Shown: positions 17,964 through 25,968 of the stretch, one piece after another
How positions within the stretch are numbered: position 1 is the first letter of the stretch
How the letters are laid out: every line of letters starts with the position of its first letter
Assembly (NCBI GenBank): GCA_947474595.1
Contig: CANJIV010000002.1
Span: 1-64,000, forward strand
DNA from: Solirubrobacterales bacterium
Lineage (GTDB): Bacteria > Actinomycetota > Thermoleophilia > Solirubrobacterales > Solirubrobacteraceae
Reading direction: 5' to 3'
DNA length: 64,000 bases
Translations under genes and position numbers: made by a program
Notes under the pieces: model-generated
Database searches by the model: none
The model's input: only the letters and a program-made list of their open reading frames with translations
Told to the model about the DNA's origin: nothing

Positions 17964-18659
17964 TCAGTCGGCCGCGGTGGGCTCTACTGCTTCTGGCGCT
18001 GGCTCAGTGGCCTCTGCAACCTCTACAACCGCTGGCTCGGCCTCTACGGCCGCAAGCTCAGGCTCTCCCGCCGCAAGTGCGGCCAGTGCGGCTGCATCAG
18101 TTCCATCTTCAATCGACTTGCCTGGGGCGAGCATCATCGTCATGTTGCGTCCGTCTTGGATCGGATGCTGCTCAACTAAGGCCAAGTCTCCAAGCTCCTC
18201 GGCTAGGCGAGTAAGGATCATCTCGCCACGCTCGGGGTGGGTGATCTCGCGGCCGCGGAACATGATCGTGACCTTGACCTTGTCTCGGTGACGCAGGAAG
18301 CGCAGGACGTGGCCTTTTTTGGTCTCGTAGTCGTTAAGCGCAATCTTGGGACGAAACTTGATCTCGCGAACGGTTATCTGCTGCTGATGCTTGCGCGCAG
18401 ACTTCAGCTTCTGCTCTTGCTCGTACTTAAACTTGGAGTAGTCCAAGACCCGACAGACTGGCGGTCGAGCCTCAGGGGCGACCTCAACGAGGTCGAGATC
18501 GCGCTCTTGGGCGTAGCTGAGCGCGTCGTCAATCTTGATCACGCCAATCTGCTGGCCATCGTCGCCAATCAGGCGCACTTCGGGCACGCGGATGCGCTCG
18601 TTGATGCGAGTCGTATCCCGCTCAGGAAGACGCCGGTCAAATCGACGGGGAACCGGCAC
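17964..18659 (-). CDS. infC: Translation initiation factor IF-3
   Basis: Binds the 30S subunit and proofreads start-codon selection. The N-domain (RINERIRVPEVRLI at about 18-31, then the GVIKIDDAL region), lysine-rich linker and C-domain (EIKFRPKI, FLRHRDKVKVTIMFRGREI) are complete by about residue 180. Some 50 more residues follow with no basic residue and many Ala, Glu, Val and Pro. E. coli IF-3 ends at 180. The start is GTG, with an in-frame TAA two codons upstream, so no longer form is possible. The rare AUU start of enterobacterial infC is not used. Confidence 0.96.
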   Translation of the reverse strand: MPVPRRFDRRLPERDTTRINERIRVPEVRLIGDDGQQIGVIKIDDALSYAQERDLDLVEVAPEARPPVCRVLDYSKFKYEQEQKLKSARKHQQQITVREIKFRPKIALNDYETKKGHVLRFLRHRDKVKVTIMFRGREITHPERGEMILTRLAEELGDLALVEQHPIQDGRNMTMMLAPGKSIEDGTDAAALAALAAGEPELAAVEAEPAVVEVAEATEPAPEAVEPTAAD

Positions 18660-18741
18660 GGATTAGGCGGTCCTGCGTGTCAAGCGCTACGCAGCTGGAT
18701 CAGAAACTCGGGCAAGATCGCGCACTATAGCGTGAGATTGA

Positions 18742-20712
18742 CTATGACGCTGACCGATCACGATATTCGCGGGCAATCCGTTCAACGGCTGCGTCGAGTG
18801 AGAGACTGCCAAGGTCACCTTCGCGGTGGCGGCGCAAAGCAACTGTTTGATCTTCGGACTCACGGTCTCCGACGACCAACATGTAGGGAACCTTGCGTAG
18901 CTCGGCGTCGCGAATCTTGCGACCGACTGACTCTGTGCGGCCGTCAATCTCAGCTCGCAGGCCGCTTTTTTGGAGTCCGTCCAATACTTCCTGTGCCCAA
19001 TCGGCGTGCCGATCGGCGATCGGCAAAACGATCGCTTGGACCGGTGCCAGCCAGACGGGGAACTCCCCCGCATAGTGCTCAATTAGGATCCCTATAAAGC
19101 GCTCGAAGGAGCCAAATAGGGCGCGGTGAATCATCACCGGACGGTGATCTTGGTTGTCAGCGCCCGTATAGTTTAAGTCGAAGCGCTCGGGCATCGAGTA
19201 GTCGAGCTGGACTGTTCCAAGCTGCCATGAGCGGCCGATCGAGTCGGTCATATGGAGGTCGATCTTGGGTCCGTAGAAGGCGCCGTCGCCCTCGTTTACC
19301 TCGAAGTCAAGCCCTTGGCGACGCAGCGCGCCCTCCAGAGCGGCCTCGGCGCGATCCCACATCTCATCGCTGCCAACGCGCTCGGCCGGCCGCGTAGAAA
19401 GCTCAAGCCTTGGCTTAAATCCAAACAGCTCGTAGAGGAAGAAGCCAAACTCTAGGCAGCCGACAACCTCATCTTCGACCTGCTCCTCGGTAGAGAAAAT
19501 ATGGGCGTCATCTTGAGTGATGTGGCGCACACGCAAGAGCCCGTGGAGAACTCCGCTGGGTTCGTGGCGATGGACGAGTCCAGCCTCTGAGTAACGCACG
19601 GGCAGATCACGGTAGGAGCGCCGATCGGCGTTGAAGATCTGAATGTGGGCCGGGCAGTTCATCGGCTTGAGGCCCATTGGTCGATCCTCAACATCGGTGA
19701 AGTACATGTTCTCGCGGTACTTATCCCAGTGCCCAGACTGCTTCCAGAGTTCGACGTCGTAGAGGATTGGGGTCTTGACTTCGAGATAACCCCTGGCTGC
19801 GTTCTCCTGACGCCAAAGCAGCTGGAGCTCATTCCAGATCGCCATTCCGGCCGGCTGCCAAAAAGGTGAGCCTGGCGAAAGCTCGGAGAAGAAGAAGAGG
19901 TCGAGCTCTTTGCCCAGCTTGCGGTGATCACGAGCACGAGCCTGCTCAAGACGCTCGAGATGCTCAGCGAGCTCTTCTTTAGTTAGAAAAGCCGTTCCGT
20001 AGATCCGAGTCAGCATCGTGCGGCTAGCGTCACCGCGCCAGTATGCGCCAGCAACCGACTGCAACTTAAAGGCCTTGATCCGCTTAGTTCCCGTGGCGTG
20101 AGGGCCACGGCAGAGGTCCGTGAACGGCCCGTTGGTGTAGAGCGAGACCGAACTCACGCCGGTATTGGCAACTAGGTCCTCGATCAGCTCGACTTTGTAG
20201 TCTTGGCCCTGGGCGCTAAACCGCTCTAGGGCAACCTCAACGCTTACTTCTTCGCGCTCGAACTGCTCGTCGGCCTTGATGTGTTGTGCCATCTTGGCCT
20301 CGATGGCGTTGAAGTCGGCCTCGGAGACGGTCACCCCCTCGGGGAACTCGAAGTCGTAGTAAAAGCCTTGTTCAATCGGTGGCCCAATTGAGATTTTGAC
20401 GCCGGGGTAGAGCTCCATCACGGCTGCCGCAAGCACGTGGGCGGCATCGTGGCGCACAAGCCAGAGCGCGTCGGGATCGCCTCCGTTGGCGGTCACAATC
20501 TCAATCTGATCGCCGTCGAGCAGGGGGCTTGAGAGGTCCAAGAGCGCCTGTTCGCCGTTGGGAGTATCGGGACGGGCCTGATTGCGTACGCGGATACCCA
20601 GTGCTGCCCGTGCCAGACCAGCGCCTATCGCGGCCGCCGCATCCGCGCCGGTGGCGTCGTCGTGTAGGTCGAGTACTGTCCCATCAGGCAGGGTTACGTT
20701 CATCGTCGCCAT
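18742..20712 (-). CDS. thrS: Threonyl-tRNA synthetase
   Basis: Full four-domain enzyme: TGS domain (VTLPDGTVLDL), N2 editing domain with HDAAH and the LCRGPH cysteine, class II catalytic core with zinc ligands (NCPAH cysteine, the VHRHEPSG and MIHRALFGS histidines), and C-terminal anticodon domain. The frame stays open to 20757, giving several possible starts: GTG 20757, ATG 20748, ATG 20712 and ATG 20703. I chose 20712 because the family begins only a few residues before VTLPDG. None has a strong Shine-Dalgarno sequence. The gene is divergent from the lipoprotein gene at 20778 and 82 bp upstream of infC. Confidence 0.95.
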   Translation of the reverse strand: MATMNVTLPDGTVLDLHDDATGADAAAAIGAGLARAALGIRVRNQARPDTPNGEQALLDLSSPLLDGDQIEIVTANGGDPDALWLVRHDAAHVLAAAVMELYPGVKISIGPPIEQGFYYDFEFPEGVTVSEADFNAIEAKMAQHIKADEQFEREEVSVEVALERFSAQGQDYKVELIEDLVANTGVSSVSLYTNGPFTDLCRGPHATGTKRIKAFKLQSVAGAYWRGDASRTMLTRIYGTAFLTKEELAEHLERLEQARARDHRKLGKELDLFFFSELSPGSPFWQPAGMAIWNELQLLWRQENAARGYLEVKTPILYDVELWKQSGHWDKYRENMYFTDVEDRPMGLKPMNCPAHIQIFNADRRSYRDLPVRYSEAGLVHRHEPSGVLHGLLRVRHITQDDAHIFSTEEQVEDEVVGCLEFGFFLYELFGFKPRLELSTRPAERVGSDEMWDRAEAALEGALRRQGLDFEVNEGDGAFYGPKIDLHMTDSIGRSWQLGTVQLDYSMPERFDLNYTGADNQDHRPVMIHRALFGSFERFIGILIEHYAGEFPVWLAPVQAIVLPIADRHADWAQEVLDGLQKSGLRAEIDGRTESVGRKIRDAELRKVPYMLVVGDRESEDQTVALRRHREGDLGSLSLDAAVERIAREYRDRSAS

Positions 20713-20777
20713 GGTAGCGACCGAGCAGCCAGGCAAGCCCTCGCTCATCTTCAACACTTAAACCTGGGGAGCAATTA

Positions 20778-21278
20778 ATGGTCAAGGCAAGCATCACGTC
20801 AATCTCTGTAGTCGCGTTAATGGTGCTGTTAGCTGCATGTGGATCAAGCGATACAAAAACAGCGACGGCGAGTGGTCCGTCAAAGGCCGACTACATCGCC
20901 GAGGCCGATACTTCTTGCAAGGTCGCCAACGCTACCGTCGAGACATCGACCGCTGAGGTCACTGGCGACATCACCAAGGGCGACTTCGTGGCCGCGGCCG
21001 CGGCCACGCAGAAGATCCTCGAAACCCAGCAAGCCAGCTTGGATGCCGTTAAGGCGTTGCCCCGCCCGAGTGGGAGCGATGCTGAACTCAACGCGCTATT
21101 TGCGGCACAGGACAAGACCTTCGTTGCTGTCGCTGCATTCATTGAGGTCATAAAGGGAGGCAATATTTCAGAGATCCTTGCCGGATCACAGAAGGCCCTA
21201 CCTCTTCAATCGGCCGCAGAAGAGCTCGCCAAGAAGTTCGGCTTTAAGTCTTGCGCGATTACGGCGACAGACGGCTGA
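20778..21278 (+). CDS. Putative lipoprotein, secreted
   Basis: A 166-residue protein with a lipoprotein signal: a hydrophobic stretch from about 6 to 18 and lipobox LAAC with the lipidated cysteine at residue 21. A Ser/Thr-rich linker follows, then a helical, Ala-rich domain with two cysteines (CKVANA and the late KSCAI) that could form a disulfide. No enzyme motif is seen. A clear ribosome-binding site GGGGAG lies 6 bases before the ATG. It is divergent from thrS and its last 20 bases overlap the end of pdxH on the other strand. The function is unknown. Confidence 0.8.
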   Translation: MVKASITSISVVALMVLLAACGSSDTKTATASGPSKADYIAEADTSCKVANATVETSTAEVTGDITKGDFVAAAAATQKILETQQASLDAVKALPRPSGSDAELNALFAAQDKTFVAVAAFIEVIKGGNISEILAGSQKALPLQSAAEELAKKFGFKSCAITATDG

Positions 21279-21822
21279 TCTCCCAGCCGTCGCCAGCCCG
21301 CACATAGACAAACCGATCGTGCAGGCGAAACTTGCCTGCCTGCCAAAACTCAATCGTCTCGGGAATCAGCCGAAAGCCGCCCCAATAAGGCGGCCTAGGC
21401 ACAGCTTCTTGGCCAGCGTACTGGGCCTGCGCTGCCGCTACGCGAGCGTCCAATGCAGCCCTGTCGGCAAGAGGCTCGCCCTGCTGGGATGCCCACGCAC
21501 CGATCCGGCTGTCGCGCAGTCGCGCTGCAAAGTAGGCGTCGGACTCACCGTCGTCAACTAAGACGACCGGGCCAGTAGCAGTGACCTGTCGGCCTAGTTC
21601 CCGCCAATGCAGCACGACTGCCGCGTGTGGGTTTGCGGCTAGGTTGCGTCCCTTGAGGCTGGTGCGGTGGCTGTAGAAGACGAGGCCGCGCGAGTCACAG
21701 TGCCTCAACAAGACAGTGCGTGCCGACGGCCTACCTTCACTGTCGGCGGTGGCCAGCGTCATCGCGTCAGGGTCTTCGATGCCGGCCAGCGACGCGGCAT
21801 CTAGCCAATCATTTAAGGCCAC
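21259..21822 (-). CDS. pdxH: Pyridoxamine 5'-phosphate oxidase
   Basis: FMN-dependent oxidation of pyridoxine/pyridoxamine phosphate to pyridoxal phosphate. The 187-residue frame from GTG 21822 contains the FMN-binding RTVLLR and SLKGRNL motifs and the substrate loop FRLHDRF near the C-terminus. The family-typical N-terminal string (here LDPDPI) continues in frame upstream of that GTG. It could be translated only from CTG at 21855, since a stop lies shortly above. The real protein may therefore be 198 residues. It is convergent with the lipoprotein gene, overlapping by 20 bp. Confidence 0.9.
   Translation of the reverse strand: MALNDWLDAASLAGIEDPDAMTLATADSEGRPSARTVLLRHCDSRGLVFYSHRTSLKGRNLAANPHAAVVLHWRELGRQVTATGPVVLVDDGESDAYFAARLRDSRIGAWASQQGEPLADRAALDARVAAAQAQYAGQEAVPRPPYWGGFRLIPETIEFWQAGKFRLHDRFVYVRAGDGWEISRLSP
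21270..21291. terminator. Hairpin at the convergent lipoprotein/pdxH junction
   Basis: GACGGCTG (21270-21277) and CAGCCGTC (21284-21291) form a perfect 8-bp stem with a 6-base loop centred on the overlapping 3' ends of the two genes. The position suits a bidirectional terminator, but there is no T-tract on either side. Base pairing may be incidental to the coding sequences. Confidence 0.35.
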
Positions 21823-21966
21823 GATCGGGTCTGGGTCTAAGTCGGATCGATTCAGACACCTAATTACACCTCATCGCGACCAACATCGACAGCCAGGCGT
21901 ACCCCCAAGAGCCAGCCGTCAGATCTTTCACCGCGACGATGCAGTTCTCTAAGCACTCAATCCTGA

Positions 21967-22039
21967 TGGGCGATACTGGGCTCGAACCAGTGACCTCCGC
22001 CTTGTCGAGGCGGCGCTCTCCCAGCTGAGCTAATCGCCC
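21967..22039 (-). tRNA. tRNA-Val (GAC)
   Basis: Read on the minus strand, 73 bases fold as a standard cloverleaf. The acceptor stem is GGGCGAT/ATCGCCC, the D-arm begins TAGCTCAGC, and the anticodon stem CCGCC/GGCGG encloses loop TCGACAA, giving anticodon GAC. The T-arm is CACTGGTTCGAGCCCAGT-like. The discriminator is A. CCA is not encoded and must be added afterwards. Confidence 0.93.
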
Positions 22040-22113
22040 TGGGGAGCGCAAGCCTAGCATCGCTGTGCGCGTCTAGGCACGCGCTAGATCGCTACTCTTG
22101 TAGTCACACCCCG

Positions 22114-22184
22114 GGCGACGTGGCGGAGTGGTTACGCAGCGGCCTGCAAAGCCGTGTACACCGGTTCGACTCCGGTCGTCGCCT
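22114..22184 (+). tRNA. tRNA-Cys (GCA)
   Basis: A 71-base cloverleaf with acceptor stem GGCGACG/CGTCGCC and anticodon stem CGGC/GCCG around loop CTGCAAA, giving anticodon GCA. The discriminator base is T (U73), the established identity element for cysteinyl-tRNA synthetase. The T-loop GTTCGACTC is intact. CCA is not encoded. It is divergent from tRNA-Val, with 74 bp between them. Confidence 0.94.
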
Positions 22185-22234
22185 TATACGGTTGCTGTTT
22201 CCTAGGGATCAGGGAGCTAAAACGACCCCAAACC

Positions 22235-23725
22235 TCAGGCGGTCACATCCGGGTCTGAGAGAGGACCGGTCCCGATCCGCTCGCCAGCCGCCGCGATCGC
22301 CTCCCCAAAGAGCTCGGCTGCGGGGATGAACTGCTCTGGGTAGCCGTACATTCCATGCTCGCTGATGTCGAGCCCGGCGTTCTCTTGCGCTGGCGAAACG
22401 CGTATCCCGTAGACCTTGTCTGTTATAAAAAACACCGCATAAGAGGATGCGAAAACAAAGACGAACACGACCACCACGGCCAAGGCTTGCGAGCCGAGTT
22501 GGGTAAGCGTTCCGGTATAGAACAGTCCTCCGTGACTGCCAGGAAGGTTGTACTGCGCCAACCGCGGGGCCGCAAAGAGGCCAAGCGAGAGCGCTCCCCA
22601 GACACCGGCCAGCCCGTGAGCAGACAGAACGCCGATCGGATCGTCGATCTTGCGGTCGATCAGTAGCACGCCCTGGACCACGATCACTCCAGCCACAGCA
22701 CCAATAATCGGCGCCGCCCAGACATCGATGTACCCGGCTGGACCAGTAATCGCAACCAGTCCAGCGATCGCGCCGTTACCAGACATACCGATGTCAAAGG
22801 TCTTTGAGCGCACCCACATCAGCCCAACCGCCGCCAATACGCCGAACGCGCCTGCCAAGGTCGTGATGAGCACGATCTCTGGGAACCGGCCGTCCAGAGC
22901 GGTCAATGTAGACCCCGGGTTAAAGCCGTACCAGCCAAGCCAGAGAATAAAAATACCTAGCCCGAACATCGGCATGTTGTGCCCTGGAATCGCGCGAGCC
23001 CGCCCGTCGCTGCCGTACTTACCACGACGTGGACCAAGCACCAAGAGAACCGCCAGTGCGGCCGCGGCGGCCGTCACATCAACAACGATCGAGCCTGCGA
23101 AGTCCTGAACATGAAAGTCGGTTCGTAGCCATCCGTCGCTGAAAATCCAGTGCGCCACAACCGGGTAGATAAAGCCAGCAAAAAACACGGCGAAGATGAT
23201 GTAGACGCCAAACTTAATCCGCTCAAGTGTGGTTCCCCAAACAATCGCGAGGGCTATCGCGCAGAAGGTGAACTGAAACCACCACAACGCCTCAACCGTG
23301 ACACCGTTGGTGTAGCGAGGCCAGGCAAGGGCAAAGTCTTTGGCGCTGCCGACGAACCATCCACTGGTACCAATCAACGGATTGCCATCGCCAAATGCGA
23401 ACGCAAATCCAACGGCCCAGAACAGCGCGGCCGTCAGCGAGAAGTTCACCAAGAACTTCGGAATGATCGAGCCAGCGTTCTTGCCTCTGACGAAGCCGAC
23501 TTCCACCATCGCAAGTCCGCCCTGCATGAACATCACTAAGCAGCCGCAGAGGACGACCCACGCCGAATTGAGCCCGACCTCTGTTGGAATCTTGCCAACG
23601 AAGCCGAGTTGATCGATCGTCTCATCAGCGAAGGCCGCCGGGGCACATACAGCGATCCCAATCAGCGAAACGACCATCGCGACTGCTGGAAGGATACGGC
23701 CCTTGCCGCTGAACACCGAGCGCAT
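22235..23725 (-). CDS. amt: Ammonium transporter (Amt family)
   Basis: Integral membrane channel for ammonium, 496 residues, with an N-terminal signal-like segment (cleavage probably after about residue 33) and about eleven transmembrane helices. Recognisable motifs include MQGGLAMVEVGFVR, the DFAGSIVV segment, GHNMP and the SAHGLAGVWG helix carrying the second pore histidine (H370). The first histidine of the twin-His pair is replaced by aspartate (D216). The C-terminal tail GLDISEHGMYGY is the usual regulatory region. No glnK gene is next to it; the neighbours are tRNA genes. The length exceeds AmtB mainly through the signal segment and a short C-terminal extension. Confidence 0.93.
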   Translation of the reverse strand: MRSVFSGKGRILPAVAMVVSLIGIAVCAPAAFADETIDQLGFVGKIPTEVGLNSAWVVLCGCLVMFMQGGLAMVEVGFVRGKNAGSIIPKFLVNFSLTAALFWAVGFAFAFGDGNPLIGTSGWFVGSAKDFALAWPRYTNGVTVEALWWFQFTFCAIALAIVWGTTLERIKFGVYIIFAVFFAGFIYPVVAHWIFSDGWLRTDFHVQDFAGSIVVDVTAAAAALAVLLVLGPRRGKYGSDGRARAIPGHNMPMFGLGIFILWLGWYGFNPGSTLTALDGRFPEIVLITTLAGAFGVLAAVGLMWVRSKTFDIGMSGNGAIAGLVAITGPAGYIDVWAAPIIGAVAGVIVVQGVLLIDRKIDDPIGVLSAHGLAGVWGALSLGLFAAPRLAQYNLPGSHGGLFYTGTLTQLGSQALAVVVVFVFVFASSYAVFFITDKVYGIRVSPAQENAGLDISEHGMYGYPEQFIPAAELFGEAIAAAGERIGTGPLSDPDVTA

Positions 23726-23840
23726 AAGGCGCTAACCCTAATAGCTGCCCCCGACGATACTGCGCGCAGAGCCGACGACACCTGCAAGCGAGCCACCAGC
23801 GGGCATCGATCTCAGTTCGCCCTGCGCTACCGCAGAGCTA

Positions 23841-23877
23841 CCGACAGGACCTCCCCGGGGTTTATACCCTCTATACT
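23841..23877 (+). promoter_or_regulatory. Candidate promoter of tRNA-Gly
   Basis: TATACT at 23872-23877 would place transcription start about 5 bases before the tRNA. A second -10-like TATACC (23863-23868) lies 16 bp after CCGACA (23841-23846), a four-of-six match to TTGACA. The region is noticeably AT-rich compared with its surroundings. The spacing of the better -10 to any good -35 is not ideal. Confidence 0.4.
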
Positions 23878-23888
23878 CCGCCGTCACT

Positions 23889-23962
23889 GCGGCTGTAGCT
23901 CAGTTGGCTAGAGCGTCTGCTTGCCATGCAGAAGGTCGAGGGTTCGAGTCCCTTCAGCCGCT
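23889..23962 (+). tRNA. tRNA-Gly (GCC)
   Basis: A 74-base cloverleaf with acceptor stem GCGGCTG/CAGCCGC, D-arm TAGCTCAGTTGGCTAGAGC, and anticodon stem TCTGC/GCAGA around loop TTGCCAT (anticodon GCC). The T-arm is GAGGGTTCGAGTCCCTT-like and the discriminator is T. CCA is not encoded. It stands alone between amt and the fibronectin-domain gene. Confidence 0.95.
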
Positions 23963-24074
23963 TACGTTTTAGGGGATGGTGAGAACGGCGCGCCGCCGTC
24001 GCCAGCCGAGCGCCTCTCCGACCAAAGCCTGCGCGCCCTCAATGGCGCGAAGCGGACGGCTTAACAGCAAATAG

Positions 24075-25703
24075 TTAAAAAGCCCGAACCGCCCTCACAC
24101 GCATGGTGTAGAGCTTGCTGCCGCTGCCCTGCCAGTTGTTCGCGCTGCCGCCGAGCCCGACGAGCTGGTTCCAGGCGCTGTCCGCATTGCTCTGCGACGA
24201 CGACCAGTAGTAGTTAACCCAAGTCAACCCACCAAGACCGGAAAGGTCAAGCGCATCGAGCTCAGCCAGCGAGGGCAGGAACCAGCCCGTGACGCTCACA
24301 CCACCGACTGTCGGTGCGTAGGTTGAGGCAGCTCTGGCAGCAGGAGCCGAATTAATGCCGCTCTCAGCAGTGCAGACAGCCATAATCGCGGCTGTGTTAG
24401 CAAAACCAGAACCAATACCGGTGCCAGCAGCACCTGAGATGTCCTTATTACTGCACTGCCCATCAGTGCCGTCCCCGCCACCCCACGACAGCTCCGGATC
24501 AGGACTACCACCCGAATTCCAGCCCGCGGGAGCGGCCTCTAGGTAACGACAGCTCGAACCACACGCCGCGCTGGTCTCCGTGAACGTGCCGCTCGAAGCG
24601 TAGAAGACCTTGCCGCCGCCGGGACCAGTGTTCCCAACCACCCAAAAACCTGCCGTCACCGCATCGGACGGCCCAGAAGCCGCCGAGTCACCACGAGCAT
24701 TAGTTGCCACGACGGTGAACGTGTAAGGCGTGCCGTTGGTAAGGCCGGTGACTGTGCACGGCGCCAATGCTGGCGTATACCGTGACGCGGTGGCAATGCA
24801 ACTCTTTGACGGGTCTTCCACAGCGGTAGCCGTATAACGCGTGATCGCAGAGCCGTTGTAGTCAGATTGAGCCCACGCGACCTCGACTTCACCGTCACCT
24901 GCCACACCATTGACATAGGTCGGAGCGCTAGGCACCCCAAATGGTGTAACCGCCACCGACGGATCCGACGCCGTCGACGTACCACGAGCATTAGTTGCCA
25001 CGACGGTGAACGTGTACGGAGTTGCGTTTGTGAGGTCAGCGACTGTGCACGTCGTAAAAGCAGGTGAGCTACAGCTCTTTGACGGGTCCTCTACGGCGGT
25101 GGCCGTATAAGCCGTGATCGCTGATCCGCCGTTATTTGTGGGCGCAGTCCACGACACCGCTACCTCTCCATCACCGCCAACGCCTGTAACGGCCGTTGGA
25201 GGGCCAGGAACGGTCGCTGGGAGAACGGGCGTTGGTGGTGGTTTTGGTGCCGGTGGCGCTGCCTTAGGAGTACCCACCACCGTCGAGCGCACCACCCAGG
25301 CTGGTTTGCGTTTGGTGTTTGACTCCAGCCGCAGCTGATACTGACGGCCGTTGATAAGGCCCGCTGCCTTATACGAACGCGCCGCAGCCTTAAGCACTCT
25401 CAAACCAAACCACTTCTTAGACCACGCCGCAGTTGGCTTACCACCCTTGAGCGCACGGCCACGCCAGCTAACCCGATAACCAGCAGCACCCTTCACAGCA
25501 GACCACTTCAAGGTCAGAGCGCGATTGCCAGCGACAACTGACGCGCCAGAGGCAGCTGAATTAGCAAACACAGACGGCGAAGCAAACGGGGAGGAGAAGA
25601 CCGATGAGGCATCAGCGCGGCCAACAAAGCAGGTAGCTAGCGCAGCGATCAACGCTCCAGCCAACATAAACCGCACTGCGCCAGAAGCCAAAACCTTAGT
25701 CAT
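24075..25703 (-). CDS. Secreted fibronectin type III repeat protein with C-terminal DUF1566-like domain
   Basis: A 542-residue exported protein. The ATG at 25703 follows AGAGGATCAG and opens a signal peptide ending near ADAS. Next come a diverged FnIII-like unit (ALTLKWSAVKGAAGYRVSW), a Pro-rich hinge, two close FnIII modules (each with GDGEV, VEDPSKSC, YTFTVVATNARG) and a C-terminal domain with GPGGGKVFYA, GWFLPSLAELDAL and YWSSSQ. The last set matches the DUF1566/Lcl pattern of surface proteins. Conserved cysteines (CGSSCRY) suggest disulfides. It is probably surface-attached or released; the partner is unknown. The frame is open further upstream to a TTG, which is unlikely to be used. Its paralogue lies directly upstream at 25969. 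Confidence 0.85.
   Translation of the reverse strand: MTKVLASGAVRFMLAGALIAALATCFVGRADASSVFSSPFASPSVFANSAASGASVVAGNRALTLKWSAVKGAAGYRVSWRGRALKGGKPTAAWSKKWFGLRVLKAAARSYKAAGLINGRQYQLRLESNTKRKPAWVVRSTVVGTPKAAPPAPKPPPTPVLPATVPGPPTAVTGVGGDGEVAVSWTAPTNNGGSAITAYTATAVEDPSKSCSSPAFTTCTVADLTNATPYTFTVVATNARGTSTASDPSVAVTPFGVPSAPTYVNGVAGDGEVEVAWAQSDYNGSAITRYTATAVEDPSKSCIATASRYTPALAPCTVTGLTNGTPYTFTVVATNARGDSAASGPSDAVTAGFWVVGNTGPGGGKVFYASSGTFTETSAACGSSCRYLEAAPAGWNSGGSPDPELSWGGGDGTDGQCSNKDISGAAGTGIGSGFANTAAIMAVCTAESGINSAPAARAASTYAPTVGGVSVTGWFLPSLAELDALDLSGLGGLTWVNYYWSSSQSNADSAWNQLVGLGGSANNWQGSGSKLYTMRVRAVRAF
24690..25016 (-). repeat. Duplicated FnIII module inside the fibronectin-domain gene
   Basis: A 36-bp stretch at 24690-24725 recurs exactly at 24981-25016, 291 bp (97 codons) away, and flanking sequence is also similar. 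The period equals one fibronectin III module, so one module was copied in frame. The copies later gained a short length difference near the VEDPSKSC motif. Near-identity over 36 bp indicates a recent event or gene conversion. Confidence 0.8.
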
Positions 25704-25752
25704 CGCCTGATCCTCTATTCCCAAACTACGTTGGTCTGTCAAGAGTCAGCGG

Positions 25753-25770
25753 GGGCGACAGATGTCGCCC
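25753..25770. promoter_or_regulatory. Palindrome upstream of the fibronectin-domain gene
   Basis: GGGCGACA at 25753-25760 and TGTCGCCC at 25763-25770 make a perfect 8-bp inverted repeat with a 2-base centre. On the minus strand it sits 10 bp before a TTGACA (25742-25737) and about 50 bp before the ATG of the gene at 25703. This geometry fits an operator for a dimeric regulator. The TTGACA has no convincing -10 at 17 bp (AATAGA), so promoter assignment is tentative. It lies in the 265-bp gap between the two paralogues. Nothing else is recognisable there. Confidence 0.45.
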
Positions 25771-25968
25771 GCCAACGGATGACTTAGATGCTTCTCTGAG
25801 CGGGAAGGTAGCAGTTGTTTGGCGTGTGATGGGGCAGTTCTCTTGATGCGCTGCTCTGGCCCCAGCCACTACCGACCGCTGCCAGCGATGCAGTGACTTT
25901 GAGAGCTATGAGCATGTGCGGCCAGGGGCCCAAAGCATTAGCTCGGCAAGAGCCGTGAACGTAGCCTG

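Noticed and set aside
21860-22060. Minus-strand frame overlapping tRNA-Val
   Set aside because: Most of it is the tRNA sequence itself, which folds perfectly as a cloverleaf. A protein reading is accidental.
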